DNA of 64,000 bases from Nesterenkonia sandarakina. GTDB taxonomy: Bacteria; Actinomycetota; Actinomycetes; Actinomycetales; Micrococcaceae. The stretch's first letter is position 1, and every line of letters starts with the position of its first letter. The DNA lies in assembly GCF_003003175.1 (NCBI RefSeq), contig NZ_PVTY01000013.1, forward strand, positions 37,883-101,882, read 5' to 3'. Below, one piece after another: positions 44,147 through 52,681 of the stretch. The translations under genes were made by a program, and so were the position numbers. A model generated the notes under the pieces. That model searched no databases. It had not been told where the DNA came from and was given only the letters and a program-made list of their open reading frames with translations.

Positions 44147-45678
44147 CGGACCTCCTTGAGCAGTCTCGAGATCATCATCCAGGCGGGGACTGCGGCGACG
44201 AGCACCAGCAGCGCGGCGAAGGGGGCGGCTGCGGCGTAGGACTCGCCGCCGGTGTAGGTCCAGAGCCGGGTGGCCAGGGTGTCGAAGCCGGTGGGGCGCA
44301 GCATCAGCGTGGCCGGAAGCTCCTTGATCGTGGTCAGCAGCACAAGCAGCGCGCCGGAGAGGATGCCGGGAAGCATCAGCGGCAGCGTCACCCGCAGGTA
44401 GCCCATGCCGGGGCTGCTGCCCAGGGACTGGGCGGCCTCTTCGAGCTCCGGGGGCGCCGAGAGCGCGGAGGCCAGCACCGGTCCCAGGGCCAGCGGCAGC
44501 ATCAGCGCGCAGTAGGCCAGGGTCAGCATCCACATGGTCTGATACAGCGCGGGGAGCACGGCGATCCCGAGCATCACCACCGAGAGTCCGATGACGACGC
44601 CGGGCAGCGAGTGCGCCAGGTACGCGGTGCGCTCCAGCAGCCGGGCCAGGCGTGAGGGGCGTCGCGCCAGCCACAGGGCCAGCGGGATCGCGATCGCGGT
44701 GGTGGCCAGCGCCGCGAGGCCCGCCGCCCAGAGCGAGCTCAGCAGGGCCGAGCCGATCTCGGCCAGCGAGCCCGGTCGGGAGACTCCGCGCAGGCTCCAG
44801 ACCAGCAGCGCCGAGAGCGGGACCAACAGCGCGATGAGCACCGGGGTCCAGGCCAGCGCCAGGATCGGGAAGGTCCAGCCGCCCATCCGGAAGCGGGCCG
44901 GACGGGCGCGTCCCTCCCCGGACATGGTGGAGTAGCGGGTGCCGGTGCGGCGAACCCGGCCTTCGAGGATCAGCAGGCAGAGCGTGAAGACCAGCAGCAC
45001 CGAGGACAGCGCGACCCCGCCGAGCCGGTCGAAGCCCATGGAGAAGCTGGTGAACACGGCCCGGGTGAAGGTGTCCACGCGCAGGATCGAGACGGCGCCG
45101 AAGTCCGCGATGACGTAGATGGCGCAGAGCAGGGTCCCCGCGGTGATCGCAGGGGCGGCCTGCCGGACGGTCACGCTGAAGAAGGTGTCCACCGGGCCGC
45201 GGCCCAGCGCGCGAGCGGCCTCCTCCTGGGCGGGGTCCACAGAGACCAGCGCGGCGACCACCGGGAGATAGATGTACGGGTAGGTCACCGAGGTGATCAC
45301 GATCGCGGCGGCGAGGAAGCCTTCAAAGCTGGTGCCCGGGTTCACCAGGGCGTTCATCGACTGCCAGCCGAAGGCCGCGACGTAGCTGGGGACCGCCAGC
45401 GGCAGCGCCGCGGCGACGCCGAGGATCAGCCGCCCCGGCAGCTGGGTGCGGGTGACCAGGAACGCGAGGCCCACGCCGAGGACCAGACAGAACACCGTGA
45501 CCGTGCCGGTGAGGGTCAGCGAGGTGTAGGCCAGCCGGGCGCTGCGCGCGCTGAACACCGTGTCCAGGAAGTCCGGGAGCGGGAACTGGGCCAGCCGGAT
45601 CAGGAGATAGAACAGCGGCAGCAGCGCCACCAGCGTGGCGATCACCGCAGCCGCCCGAAGCCACAGCGGCACCGCCAC
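44143..45678 (-). CDS. Ferric-iron-type ABC transporter permease
   Basis: A 511-residue membrane protein with two tandem binding-protein-dependent permease modules, as in FbpB/SfuB: the first EAA-type loop is EEAARALGRGPVDTFFSVTV and the second EEAAQSLGSSPGMGYLRVTLP. A GTG start with AGGGAAC upstream fits. It lies 69 bases downstream of the binding-protein gene and overlaps the ATPase gene. About twelve membrane segments are visible. Confidence 0.92.
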   Translation of the reverse strand: MAVPLWLRAAAVIATLVALLPLFYLLIRLAQFPLPDFLDTVFSARSARLAYTSLTLTGTVTVFCLVLGVGLAFLVTRTQLPGRLILGVAAALPLAVPSYVAAFGWQSMNALVNPGTSFEGFLAAAIVITSVTYPYIYLPVVAALVSVDPAQEEAARALGRGPVDTFFSVTVRQAAPAITAGTLLCAIYVIADFGAVSILRVDTFTRAVFTSFSMGFDRLGGVALSSVLLVFTLCLLILEGRVRRTGTRYSTMSGEGRARPARFRMGGWTFPILALAWTPVLIALLVPLSALLVWSLRGVSRPGSLAEIGSALLSSLWAAGLAALATTAIAIPLALWLARRPSRLARLLERTAYLAHSLPGVVIGLSVVMLGIAVLPALYQTMWMLTLAYCALMLPLALGPVLASALSAPPELEEAAQSLGSSPGMGYLRVTLPLMLPGILSGALLVLLTTIKELPATLMLRPTGFDTLATRLWTYTGGESYAAAAPFAALLVLVAAVPAWMMISRLLKEVR

Positions 45679-45747
45679 GCGTCCGTTCCCTGCGGAGACG
45701 GAGCGTGCGGCGGTGCGCGCTGGAGCCTGGAGCTGCGGGGAGATGGG

Positions 45748-46794
45748 TCAGCCCACCAGACCCGATTCGACGATCATCTCCACGGAGGTCTCCAAGTCCT
45801 CGAGCTGGTTCAGATCGATGTCTGGGGCGTCGAGCTCCTCGAGGCTGGGCATGCCCTCCGGCCCGTCAACGCCCTCGATCATCGGGTACTCTGCGGTCTC
45901 TTCAGCAAAGTAGGTCTGGCCCTCGGTGCTGAGCATGAACTCCGCCAGCGCTGCGGTGGCCTCGTTCTCGGAGTTCAGCACGCCGATGCCGGCCACGTTG
46001 ACCAGTGATCCGACGTCGCCGTTGCTGAAGAGGTGGTTCGCCACGTTCAGTTCGGCGGGCTCCTCGCCGAGCTCGTTGGCGCGGCCGTAGAGGTAGTAGT
46101 GGTTCACCAGGCCCATGTCGATGACGCCGTCGGCGACGTCGGTGACGATCTCACCGTTGCCCTCGCGGATCTGCGGGTCGTTGGCGGCGAGGTCGTCCAG
46201 GAAGGTCTGGGTCTCCTCCTCGCCCTCGAGCTCGCGGTGCGCGGTGACGAAGGACTGGAAGGAGGCGTTGGTGGGGGCGACGCCGACGCGACCGGCGTAC
46301 TCGGACTGGGTCAGCTCATCCACGCTCTCGGGAAGGTCAGCCTCATCGACGGTGTCGGTGTTGTAGATCAGGGTGCGGACGCGTCCGGAGAGGCCCACCC
46401 ACTGGTCCTCGGCGTCGCGGTAGGCCTCGGGCACCTGCTCGAGCAGCTCGGCGTCGAGCCCGGCGAAGAGACCCTCGGCGGCCACGGCACCGAGCGCTCC
46501 GGCGTCCTGGGCGAGGAAGACGTCGGCCGGTGAGCCCTCGCCCTCCTCCAGCAGCTGGGCGGCCAGCTCGGCGGTGTCGCCGTACCGGACATCGACCTCG
46601 ATGCCCGTCTCCTCGGAGAAGGTGTCGATCAGCGGCTGGATCAGCTCTTCATTGCGACCTGAGTAGAGCACCAGGCTCTGCGCCTCGGCGGTGGTCTCCT
46701 CGCCGTTCGACTCCGGCTCGGTGGTGTCGCCACAGGAGGTCGCGGTCAGCGCGACGATCGCGCCCAGAGTGACCGCCAGGGAAGTTCTGCGCAT
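45748..46794 (-). CDS. Ferric-iron-type ABC transporter substrate-binding lipoprotein
   Basis: The ATG at 46794 has GAAGGAAC upstream; the 348-residue product opens with a lipoprotein signal (MRRTSLAVTLGAIVALTATSCGD). The mature part matches FbpA/AfuA-type proteins: LVLYSGRNEELIQPLIDTFSEETGIEVDVRYGDTAEL, GSPADVFLAQDAGALG and the Tyr pair in LVNHYYLYGR that usually binds Fe(III). It is very acidic. It heads the three-gene importer operon; a dyad lies in the upstream region. Confidence 0.93.
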   Translation of the reverse strand: MRRTSLAVTLGAIVALTATSCGDTTEPESNGEETTAEAQSLVLYSGRNEELIQPLIDTFSEETGIEVDVRYGDTAELAAQLLEEGEGSPADVFLAQDAGALGAVAAEGLFAGLDAELLEQVPEAYRDAEDQWVGLSGRVRTLIYNTDTVDEADLPESVDELTQSEYAGRVGVAPTNASFQSFVTAHRELEGEEETQTFLDDLAANDPQIREGNGEIVTDVADGVIDMGLVNHYYLYGRANELGEEPAELNVANHLFSNGDVGSLVNVAGIGVLNSENEATAALAEFMLSTEGQTYFAEETAEYPMIEGVDGPEGMPSLEELDAPDIDLNQLEDLETSVEMIVESGLVG

Positions 46795-46886
46795 AGGTGA
46801 TGTTCCTTCGTCTCGCATCGGAGGCCCGCCGATGCGGAGCCTGACTGGTCTGATCCAGTCTACCCTAAGATACGCAAGGCCGGTGT

Positions 46887-46904
46887 GCCTTAATTGAATA
46901 AGGC
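46887..46904. promoter_or_regulatory. Possible iron-box-like dyad
   Basis: GCCTTA (46887-46892) and TAAGGC (46899-46904) are perfect inverted arms six bases apart, about 90 bases upstream of the ferric binding-protein start. TAAGGCT recalls a DtxR/IdeR half-site, but the spacing differs from the classic 19-base box. Confidence 0.4.
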
Positions 46905-46938
46905 TCTATGTGTAGCGGCGGTCCCCAGGCGTACCCGG

Positions 46939-46944
46939 CACAAT
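46939..46944 (+). promoter_or_regulatory. Predicted -10 (CACAAT) before the nucleoside hydrolase
   Basis: CACAAT ends seven bases before the GTG at 46952, matching the leaderless spacing and arguing against the overlapping ATG at 46943. Confidence 0.35.
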
Positions 46945-46951
46945 GGGACGG

Positions 46952-48115
46952 GTGATCCCTCTCTTCCTCGACTGTGACCCCGGCATCGATGATGCGCTCG
47001 CGCTGGGCTGGCTGTTCTGCCAGGACGACGTCGAGATCACCGGCATTGCGGCGAGCGGCGGCAATGTCTCCACCGCCCAGGTGCTGGCGAACACGCTGGG
47101 CTGGCTGCAGCTGGCCGGACGCACCGACCTGCGTGTGCACGCCGGGGCAGAGCACCCGCTGGCCGGGGTGTCCGAATATGCCGAAGAGACCCACGGCGAC
47201 ACCGGGGCCGGCTATGCCCGGCTGCCCGCCGGCGCGGCCACGGGCGGGGTCGCCGACGAGATCACGGACGGGGTCACCGGAGGATTCACGGCCGATGAGC
47301 TTCCCGCCGCGCAGGCCTGGGTCCGGGCCGCCCACGCCCACCCTGGGGAGCTGATCGGAGTGCTCACCGGACCCGCCACCAACCTCGCCCTGGCGCTGCA
47401 GCTGGAGCCACGGCTTCCGAAGCTGCTCAAGCGGCTCTTCATCATGGGCGGGGCCTTCAACTACCGGGGCAACACCCGGCCCACCACCGAGTGGAACGTC
47501 AGCTATGACCCCGAGGCCACGAAGGCCGTGCTCGATGCCTTCGGCGAAGCGACCCATCTGCCGGTGATCGGCCCCATCGAGGCCACCGAGGCGGTGGCGC
47601 TGACGCCGCAGCGGCTGCAGCAGATCCTGGATCGCCCCGACTCGGAGCCGTGGTCAGCATGGCTGACCCAGCTCGCGGAGGCGCTGCGGTTCTACTTCGA
47701 GTTCCACGAGGCCGACGGCCACGGCTATCTCGCCCATGTCCACGACCCCTATGTCACCGCCGCGGCGGTGGTCTGGGCCCGGAATGAGAACGAGGCTCAC
47801 GCCCAGGCTGAGCACCTGCCCCAGCCTGAGAGCCAGCAACCTGACGAAGACACTGCTCCGGCGGCGGAGCCCGGGCGGGATTCGTCTGCACGCGCCGCAG
47901 ACGGGATAATTCCCTGGGCGCTCATGACCGAGAAGGCAGCGGTCGACGTCGAACTCATCGGCACGCTGACCCGTGGCGAGACTGTGGCCGACTGGCTCGG
48001 CCGCTGGGGCCGCGCACCTAATGTCGAGGTCATCCGCAGCCTGGACGCCGAGGCGTTCCTGGATCACCTGACCATCACCCTAAGAAGAGGACCACACCAT
48101 CATGGCTCACACTGA
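46952..48115 (+). CDS. Nucleoside hydrolase
   Basis: The 387-residue protein has the calcium-binding N-terminus LFLDCDPGIDDALALGW, then VLTGPATNLALAL, IMGGAFNYRGNTRPTTEWNVSYDPEA and the late Asp/His region AHVHDPYVTAAAVVW, as in inosine-uridine hydrolases that release the base from ribonucleosides. A Glu/Pro/Ala-rich insertion follows around residues 275-315. GTG 46952 is preferred by promoter spacing; ATG 46943 would add three residues. Its end overlaps the ECF S-component gene by 14 bases, pointing to a salvage operon. Confidence 0.88.
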   Translation: MIPLFLDCDPGIDDALALGWLFCQDDVEITGIAASGGNVSTAQVLANTLGWLQLAGRTDLRVHAGAEHPLAGVSEYAEETHGDTGAGYARLPAGAATGGVADEITDGVTGGFTADELPAAQAWVRAAHAHPGELIGVLTGPATNLALALQLEPRLPKLLKRLFIMGGAFNYRGNTRPTTEWNVSYDPEATKAVLDAFGEATHLPVIGPIEATEAVALTPQRLQQILDRPDSEPWSAWLTQLAEALRFYFEFHEADGHGYLAHVHDPYVTAAAVVWARNENEAHAQAEHLPQPESQQPDEDTAPAAEPGRDSSARAADGIIPWALMTEKAAVDVELIGTLTRGETVADWLGRWGRAPNVEVIRSLDAEAFLDHLTITLRRGPHHHGSH

Positions 48116-49046
48116 CCCGCACTCTGGGCAGGGGTCCGTCACCGCGGCGGATCCCGGAGAAACCCCGAAGAACCGCACTGCTGGAACCCGCACCTCACAG
48201 ACCGCCGGGAGCGACCGCGCCGGCAACCACCTCCGGCCCGCTCCCCCGCTGTGGTCCATCCTGGCGCTCACCGCCGGAGCCGCCGTCATCGTCGGCACCT
48301 ATCTCTGGGTGCTGACCACCCAGCCCGCCACCCTGGGCGCTGATCTGGGCCACACCACGCTCGGCGTGATGGTCGGCTACCTGCTCGGCGCCGCGCTGAT
48401 CGCCGCCGGCACGCTCCCGCGGATCCCGCGCAGCGTGCTCGCGCTGATGCCGGTGATGATCGCGCTGAACATCACCACCGGACAGATCGTAGGCACCATG
48501 ACCGCGATCCCGCTCTACCTCGATTCCCTGGGCACCGTGATCATCGGTGTCATCGCCGGCCCCGCCGCCGGCGCGCTGACCGGAATCCTCACCAACGTCA
48601 TCTGGGGTGTGACGATCAACCCCACCGTCATCGCCTTCACCGCGGGCTCCGCCTTCATCGGTGCCGCCGCCGGCTGGATCGCTCGGATCGGTGGCTTCCG
48701 CCGCATCTGGTGGGCCGTCATCGCCGGCGCCGTGGCCGGCATCCCCACCGGCCTGATCGCCACCCCGGTGGCCGCCTTCATCTTCGGCGGCGGACTCGGC
48801 GTGGGCACCGGCAGCGTCGTCGCCGCCCTGCAGGGCGCCGGAGCATCCATGCTCGGGGCTGCGACCATCCAGGGGCTGGGCAGCGACATCGCCGACAAGG
48901 CCATCATCTTCGCCCTGGCCTTCCTGGTGCTCGCCGCGCTGCCGAACCGGCTGCGCAGCAGGTTCCCCTTCACCGAGCACTCCCGGGTGAAGCGCCGGAA
49001 CCGGACAGACGCGGGACCTGCGCATGCGGCTGCATCCGGCCACTGA
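48102..49046 (+). CDS. ECF transporter S component (substrate-binding membrane subunit)
   Basis: A 314-residue protein with a polar ~45-residue N-terminus and then several membrane segments (LWSILALTAGAAVIVGTYLW and others). GTVIIGVIAGPAAGALTGILTNVIWGVTINPT is typical of S components that seat the ligand. The gene starts inside the nucleoside hydrolase gene and its end overlaps EcfT by 23 bases. The context suggests a nucleoside or nucleobase ligand, but the family is not specific enough to prove it. Confidence 0.82.
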   Translation: MAHTDPHSGQGSVTAADPGETPKNRTAGTRTSQTAGSDRAGNHLRPAPPLWSILALTAGAAVIVGTYLWVLTTQPATLGADLGHTTLGVMVGYLLGAALIAAGTLPRIPRSVLALMPVMIALNITTGQIVGTMTAIPLYLDSLGTVIIGVIAGPAAGALTGILTNVIWGVTINPTVIAFTAGSAFIGAAAGWIARIGGFRRIWWAVIAGAVAGIPTGLIATPVAAFIFGGGLGVGTGSVVAALQGAGASMLGAATIQGLGSDIADKAIIFALAFLVLAALPNRLRSRFPFTEHSRVKRRNRTDAGPAHAAASGH

Positions 49047-49806
49047 GCTGGTTCTGCTCGGCTGCGCGCTGCTGCTCGTCTACGGAGTTCCCTCCCCGCT
49101 GATCCCGGCCGCCGTGCTGCTGAGCACGGTGGTCGGGGCGGCGGTCTCCCCACGAGTCCGCTTCCGCCGCTGGGCACTGACCCTGATGCTGCTCGCCGGA
49201 CCGATGCTGGTCATGGTCGGGATCATCCAGGGCCTCTTCTATCCCGGCGAACAGGTCCAGGTCCTTGCCGAGTTCGGGCCCGCCGCGGTCACCGTGGAGG
49301 GCCTCGCGCTGGCGATCCAGCTCTGGCTCCGCGTCGCCGCGATGGTGGCGGTCTGCGCGCTGTTCGCCTTCGGCTCCGATCCCTCGCGCGCCTTCGACGG
49401 CCTGCTGACCCTGCGCCTGCCGCTGTCCCTGGCCTACGTGTGCGCCGCCGCGATGAGCCTCATCCCGCTGGCCCAGCACCGGGTCCGCGCGGCGCTGGCC
49501 GCCCGCGCCGCCCGCGGCTGGGACACCGACCGCCTGCTGGTCCGGCTGCGGCTGCTCACCGGGGTGCTCGGCGGCCTGCTGGTCACCGCCATCACGCAGC
49601 TGGACCAGCGCCACGATGCCCTGACCCAGCGTGGGTTCGGCCTCGCGCCACGACCCACCCCGGCCCGGTTCTACCCCGCGGGTGCGGGTCAGTCCGCGCT
49701 GCGCTGGGGCGCCGTCGTCGGATCCTGTCTTCTCGTGGGAGCCTCGCTGGTCGGGCTGCTGCCGCTGCCTTCTGCCACCGACCTGCTCGGAGTCCTCGAT
49801 GCCTGA
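49024..49806 (+). CDS. ECF transporter transmembrane (T) component
   Basis: A 260-residue membrane protein: ELVLLGCALLLVYGVPSPLIPAA at the N-terminus, AMVAVCALFAFGSDPSRAFDGLLTLRLPLSLAYVCAAAMSLIPL, and the Arg-rich coupling motif AALAARAARGWDT, matching the conserved Ala-Arg-Gly motifs by which EcfT contacts the ATPases. It lies between the S component and the ATPase gene, overlapping both, so the whole unit is translationally coupled. Confidence 0.88.
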   Translation: MRLHPATELVLLGCALLLVYGVPSPLIPAAVLLSTVVGAAVSPRVRFRRWALTLMLLAGPMLVMVGIIQGLFYPGEQVQVLAEFGPAAVTVEGLALAIQLWLRVAAMVAVCALFAFGSDPSRAFDGLLTLRLPLSLAYVCAAAMSLIPLAQHRVRAALAARAARGWDTDRLLVRLRLLTGVLGGLLVTAITQLDQRHDALTQRGFGLAPRPTPARFYPAGAGQSALRWGAVVGSCLLVGASLVGLLPLPSATDLLGVLDA

Positions 49807-51397
49807 TCCCACGCCGTCGCCCGAGTCCCTGCCCGCACCCCTGCCGCCGGCCCAGCTGCGTCTGACCGACTTCAGCTTCCAGTACCGCGGCGCGGAGACG
49901 CTCGCCCTGGCCGGCGTCGACCTGGTGCTGCGCGCCGGGGACGCGGTCGCGGTGCTCGGCCCGCAGGGCGCCGGCACCTCCACCCTGGCCCGCGCCGCCG
50001 CCGGGCTGCTGGGCGAACACGGACACAGCACCGGGGTCCGCGAGCTGCCCGGCGAAGACGGCCACGGCGGCGTCGGGATGCTCGGCGATGACCCGGAGGC
50101 CCAGCTCACCGGCCTGACCCGGACCGTCCACGACGAGGCCGCGCTGCCCGGGCGACTCTCCGGGCTGCCGCTCGCCGACTGCTTCGAGCGCGCCGAGGCC
50201 AGCCTGCAGGCGCTGGGCATCGCCGGTCTGGCCGAGCGCCCGCTCGCCACACTCTCCGGCGGGGAGCGCCAGCTCACCGCTCTGGCCGGGCTGCTCACCC
50301 TGCGACCGGACGTGCTTGTGCTGGATCAGCCCTCCCAGGCGCTGGACGCCAGCGCACGACGACGCCTGGCCCGGTCCCTGCGCGCGTTCCGCGACGCCGG
50401 CGGCGCCGTCCTGCTCACCGGACATCAGCACGACGACCTCACCGCCGCCTGCGACCAGGTGCTGTTCCTGGACCGGGGCCGTCAGGTCACGGCTGGACCG
50501 GCCGCTGCTGGAGCGGCCGGACTGTCAGCGGAGGCGGGAGGGCTGTCACCCGAGGCGGACGGCGCAGGCCAGTGCGATCAGGTGCAGGCAGATCAGCTGC
50601 GGCTGGATGATGCACAGCTTGATCAGCACGGGATCTGGGATGCCCGGCGCGCACCGGCCCGGCGAGACGAGCCCTTCCCAGAAGCCGCACAGCACGGCAG
50701 GCAGGTGCTGCTGAGCGTCCGCGAGCTCTCGGTGCAGCGCGAGACCACCCCGGTGCTGCAGAACCTGGCGCTGGACCTGTATGCAAGCGAGGTCACCGCG
50801 CTGCTGGGCGCCAACGGGTCGGGGAAGTCGACGCTGCTCAGCGCTTTGGCGGGGCTCGTCCCCGCGGAACCTGGGGCTAGGATCACCGGGCCCGGTGGGG
50901 TCGCCCTCGCCGAGGTGCCGGCGCATCGCCGGGCCGGGCACCTGGCGTGGGTGGGGCAGGATCCCGGGGATCAGCTCTCCGCCTCGACGGTGCGTGCGGA
51001 GCTGATGCGTGCGGTCCCGCTGGGCCCGGGGGGACGTCGGCTGCGCCGCGAGGACCGCGCGCCCGCACTGGCACGCCGCGAGGAGCAGGTGCAGGAGGTG
51101 ATGGAGCTGGCCGGTCTCAGCGCGGAGGCCGAGGAGCACCCCTATGACCTGGTGCCCGCGCAGCGCAAGGACTGTGTGATCGCCTCGGCGCTGCTGCTGA
51201 GACCCGCAGTGCTGCTGCTCGACGAGCCCACACTGGGCCGTGACTCAGCGGCGATGACCCGGCTGAGCACCCTGGTCCGCGGGTTCACCTCCGCCGGGGG
51301 CGCGGTGCTCGTGGCCACCCACGATCAGCGCTGGGCCGCGGAGATCAGCGATCGGCAGCTGCGCCTGGATGCGGGGCATCTGCAGCCAGAAGCCTGA
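49799..51397 (+). CDS. Fused ECF ATPase (two ABC domains, asymmetric sites)
   Basis: A 532-residue protein from the ATG at 49799, overlapping ecfT by eight bases. Domain 1 (about 20-230) has Walker A GPQGAGTSTL with Thr60 in place of Lys, Gln in place of the catalytic Glu (LVLDQPSQALD) and an intact signature LSGGERQ. After a ~60-residue Ala/Asp/Gln-rich linker, domain 2 (about 300-530) has Walker A GANGSGKSTLL and LLLDEPTLGRD intact, but its signature is degraded (DLVPAQRKD). The two halves therefore build one catalytic and one dead ATP site. Confidence 0.9.
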   Translation: MPDPTPSPESLPAPLPPAQLRLTDFSFQYRGAETLALAGVDLVLRAGDAVAVLGPQGAGTSTLARAAAGLLGEHGHSTGVRELPGEDGHGGVGMLGDDPEAQLTGLTRTVHDEAALPGRLSGLPLADCFERAEASLQALGIAGLAERPLATLSGGERQLTALAGLLTLRPDVLVLDQPSQALDASARRRLARSLRAFRDAGGAVLLTGHQHDDLTAACDQVLFLDRGRQVTAGPAAAGAAGLSAEAGGLSPEADGAGQCDQVQADQLRLDDAQLDQHGIWDARRAPARRDEPFPEAAQHGRQVLLSVRELSVQRETTPVLQNLALDLYASEVTALLGANGSGKSTLLSALAGLVPAEPGARITGPGGVALAEVPAHRRAGHLAWVGQDPGDQLSASTVRAELMRAVPLGPGGRRLRREDRAPALARREEQVQEVMELAGLSAEAEEHPYDLVPAQRKDCVIASALLLRPAVLLLDEPTLGRDSAAMTRLSTLVRGFTSAGGAVLVATHDQRWAAEISDRQLRLDAGHLQPEA

Positions 51398-51437
51398 CTG
51401 GTCTTGCCTGTCCCCGGCGCACCCGATGCTGGCAAGA

Positions 51438-52049
51438 CTAAATAGGCAGCGACTCCCAGGTGTCGACCATCGCCGGCACCACCGAGGCCACGAGCAGTCC
51501 GGCCATGACCAGGTTGAAGATCAGCATGTGCTTGGGCTGCGAGATGATCCGGCCGGCGCCCACGCCGAGCAGGGTCCACGCGATCGTGAAGGGAGCCCCG
51601 AAGCTGCAGGCGACCAGCGCGATCACGGCGACCTCGAGCATGAAGGAGTCCCAGAAGCCGGTGAAGGTGCTCAGCGCGGCCACCGAGAGGGTCCAGGCCT
51701 TGGGGTTCACGAACTGGAACAGCGCCATCTGCACGAACCCCGGCGGCTTGGCTCCCGGCTTGGGGGTCAGCGTGGTGGGGCCGCTGGCGATCTTGAAGGC
51801 GAGCCAGAGCAGGTAGAGGATGCCGATGGGGCGCAGGATGTCGAGGATCACGGGCCACTGTTCCAGCGCCTGGCCCAGCCCGATCCCGACCAGCAGCACC
51901 ATGGTCGGGAAGCCGACGTTGACTCCCAGGATCGCCGGCAGCGTCCGCTTGAACCCGTAGGCGGCTCCGGAGGCCATCACGATGGTGTTGTTCGGCCCCG
52001 GGGTGCCGGCGCCGGCCACCACGAAGAGCATCAGAGAGAGAATCGCCAC
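51438..52049 (-). CDS. LysE-family exporter
   Basis: A 203-residue membrane protein with about six hydrophobic segments and the LysE/RhtB signature near the N-terminus (VVAGAGTPGPNNTIVMASGAAYGFKRTLPAILGV) plus FQFVNPKAWTLSVAA. Such proteins export amino acids or related small molecules. It begins 10 bases after the TetR stop on the same strand, so it is probably last in the MFS-TetR-LysE unit. Specificity is unknown. Confidence 0.9.
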   Translation of the reverse strand: MAILSLMLFVVAGAGTPGPNNTIVMASGAAYGFKRTLPAILGVNVGFPTMVLLVGIGLGQALEQWPVILDILRPIGILYLLWLAFKIASGPTTLTPKPGAKPPGFVQMALFQFVNPKAWTLSVAALSTFTGFWDSFMLEVAVIALVACSFGAPFTIAWTLLGVGAGRIISQPKHMLIFNLVMAGLLVASVVPAMVDTWESLPI

Positions 52050-52058
52050 TGGACGAGA

Positions 52059-52655
52059 CTACTCTGCTGGCACGGCGGCGCTCTGCGCCAGCGCGATGAT
52101 CTCCTCGGTGACCCGTTCGCGCAGCCGAGGGTCCAGCCGCTCGGTCGAGAGCGCCTCGTAGAACCACAGTCCGTCAGCGGCGAGCCGCGCGATGAAGCGC
52201 TGGACCGCGGCGGCCTCCGCGGCGTCGTCGTCGGGTGCCTGGGGGTCTTGGCCTTCTGAGCGCTGCGGAACCTCCGGAGGCTGCGGCGCCCACCGGGCGA
52301 AGACCTCATCCCAGGCGGCGTTGGCCACCGGGTCCTCGGAGGCCTCGAGCATCAGCAGCAGCTCCGCGCGCTCGGGGTTCTGTGAGAGCTGCACGAAGGC
52401 CCGGAAGCGAGCCTCGCGGCTGAGCTCCTGCGCGGTGCCGCCGGCCTGGGACTCCAGCGCCAGCTCCCAGTTCTGGGCCACGTGCCGGTGCAGCCCGAGC
52501 AGCAGCTCCTCCCGGGACGGGAAGTGATAGAGCAGCCCGCCCTTGGTCATCCCGGCCTCGGCGGCGACTGATTCGTAGGTCAGCGTGGTCACGCCTTCGC
52601 GCTGGACCACACGGGTGGCCGCATCGAGGATCTCGCGGCGTTTGGAGGGTCGCAC
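52059..52655 (-). CDS. TetR-family repressor
   Basis: A 198-residue TetR protein: the N-terminal HTH REILDAATRVVQREGVTTLTYESVAAEAGMTKGGLLYHFPSREELL is clear, followed by a helical ligand domain (FVQLSQNPERAELLLMLEASEDP). It lies 26 bases after the MFS stop and is likely cotranscribed. The long palindrome upstream of the MFS gene is its probable operator, so it should respond to a pump substrate. Confidence 0.92.
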   Translation of the reverse strand: MRPSKRREILDAATRVVQREGVTTLTYESVAAEAGMTKGGLLYHFPSREELLLGLHRHVAQNWELALESQAGGTAQELSREARFRAFVQLSQNPERAELLLMLEASEDPVANAAWDEVFARWAPQPPEVPQRSEGQDPQAPDDDAAEAAAVQRFIARLAADGLWFYEALSTERLDPRLRERVTEEIIALAQSAAVPAE

Positions 52656-52681
52656 AGTGAGGGAGCTCCGCTCAGTGGTTC

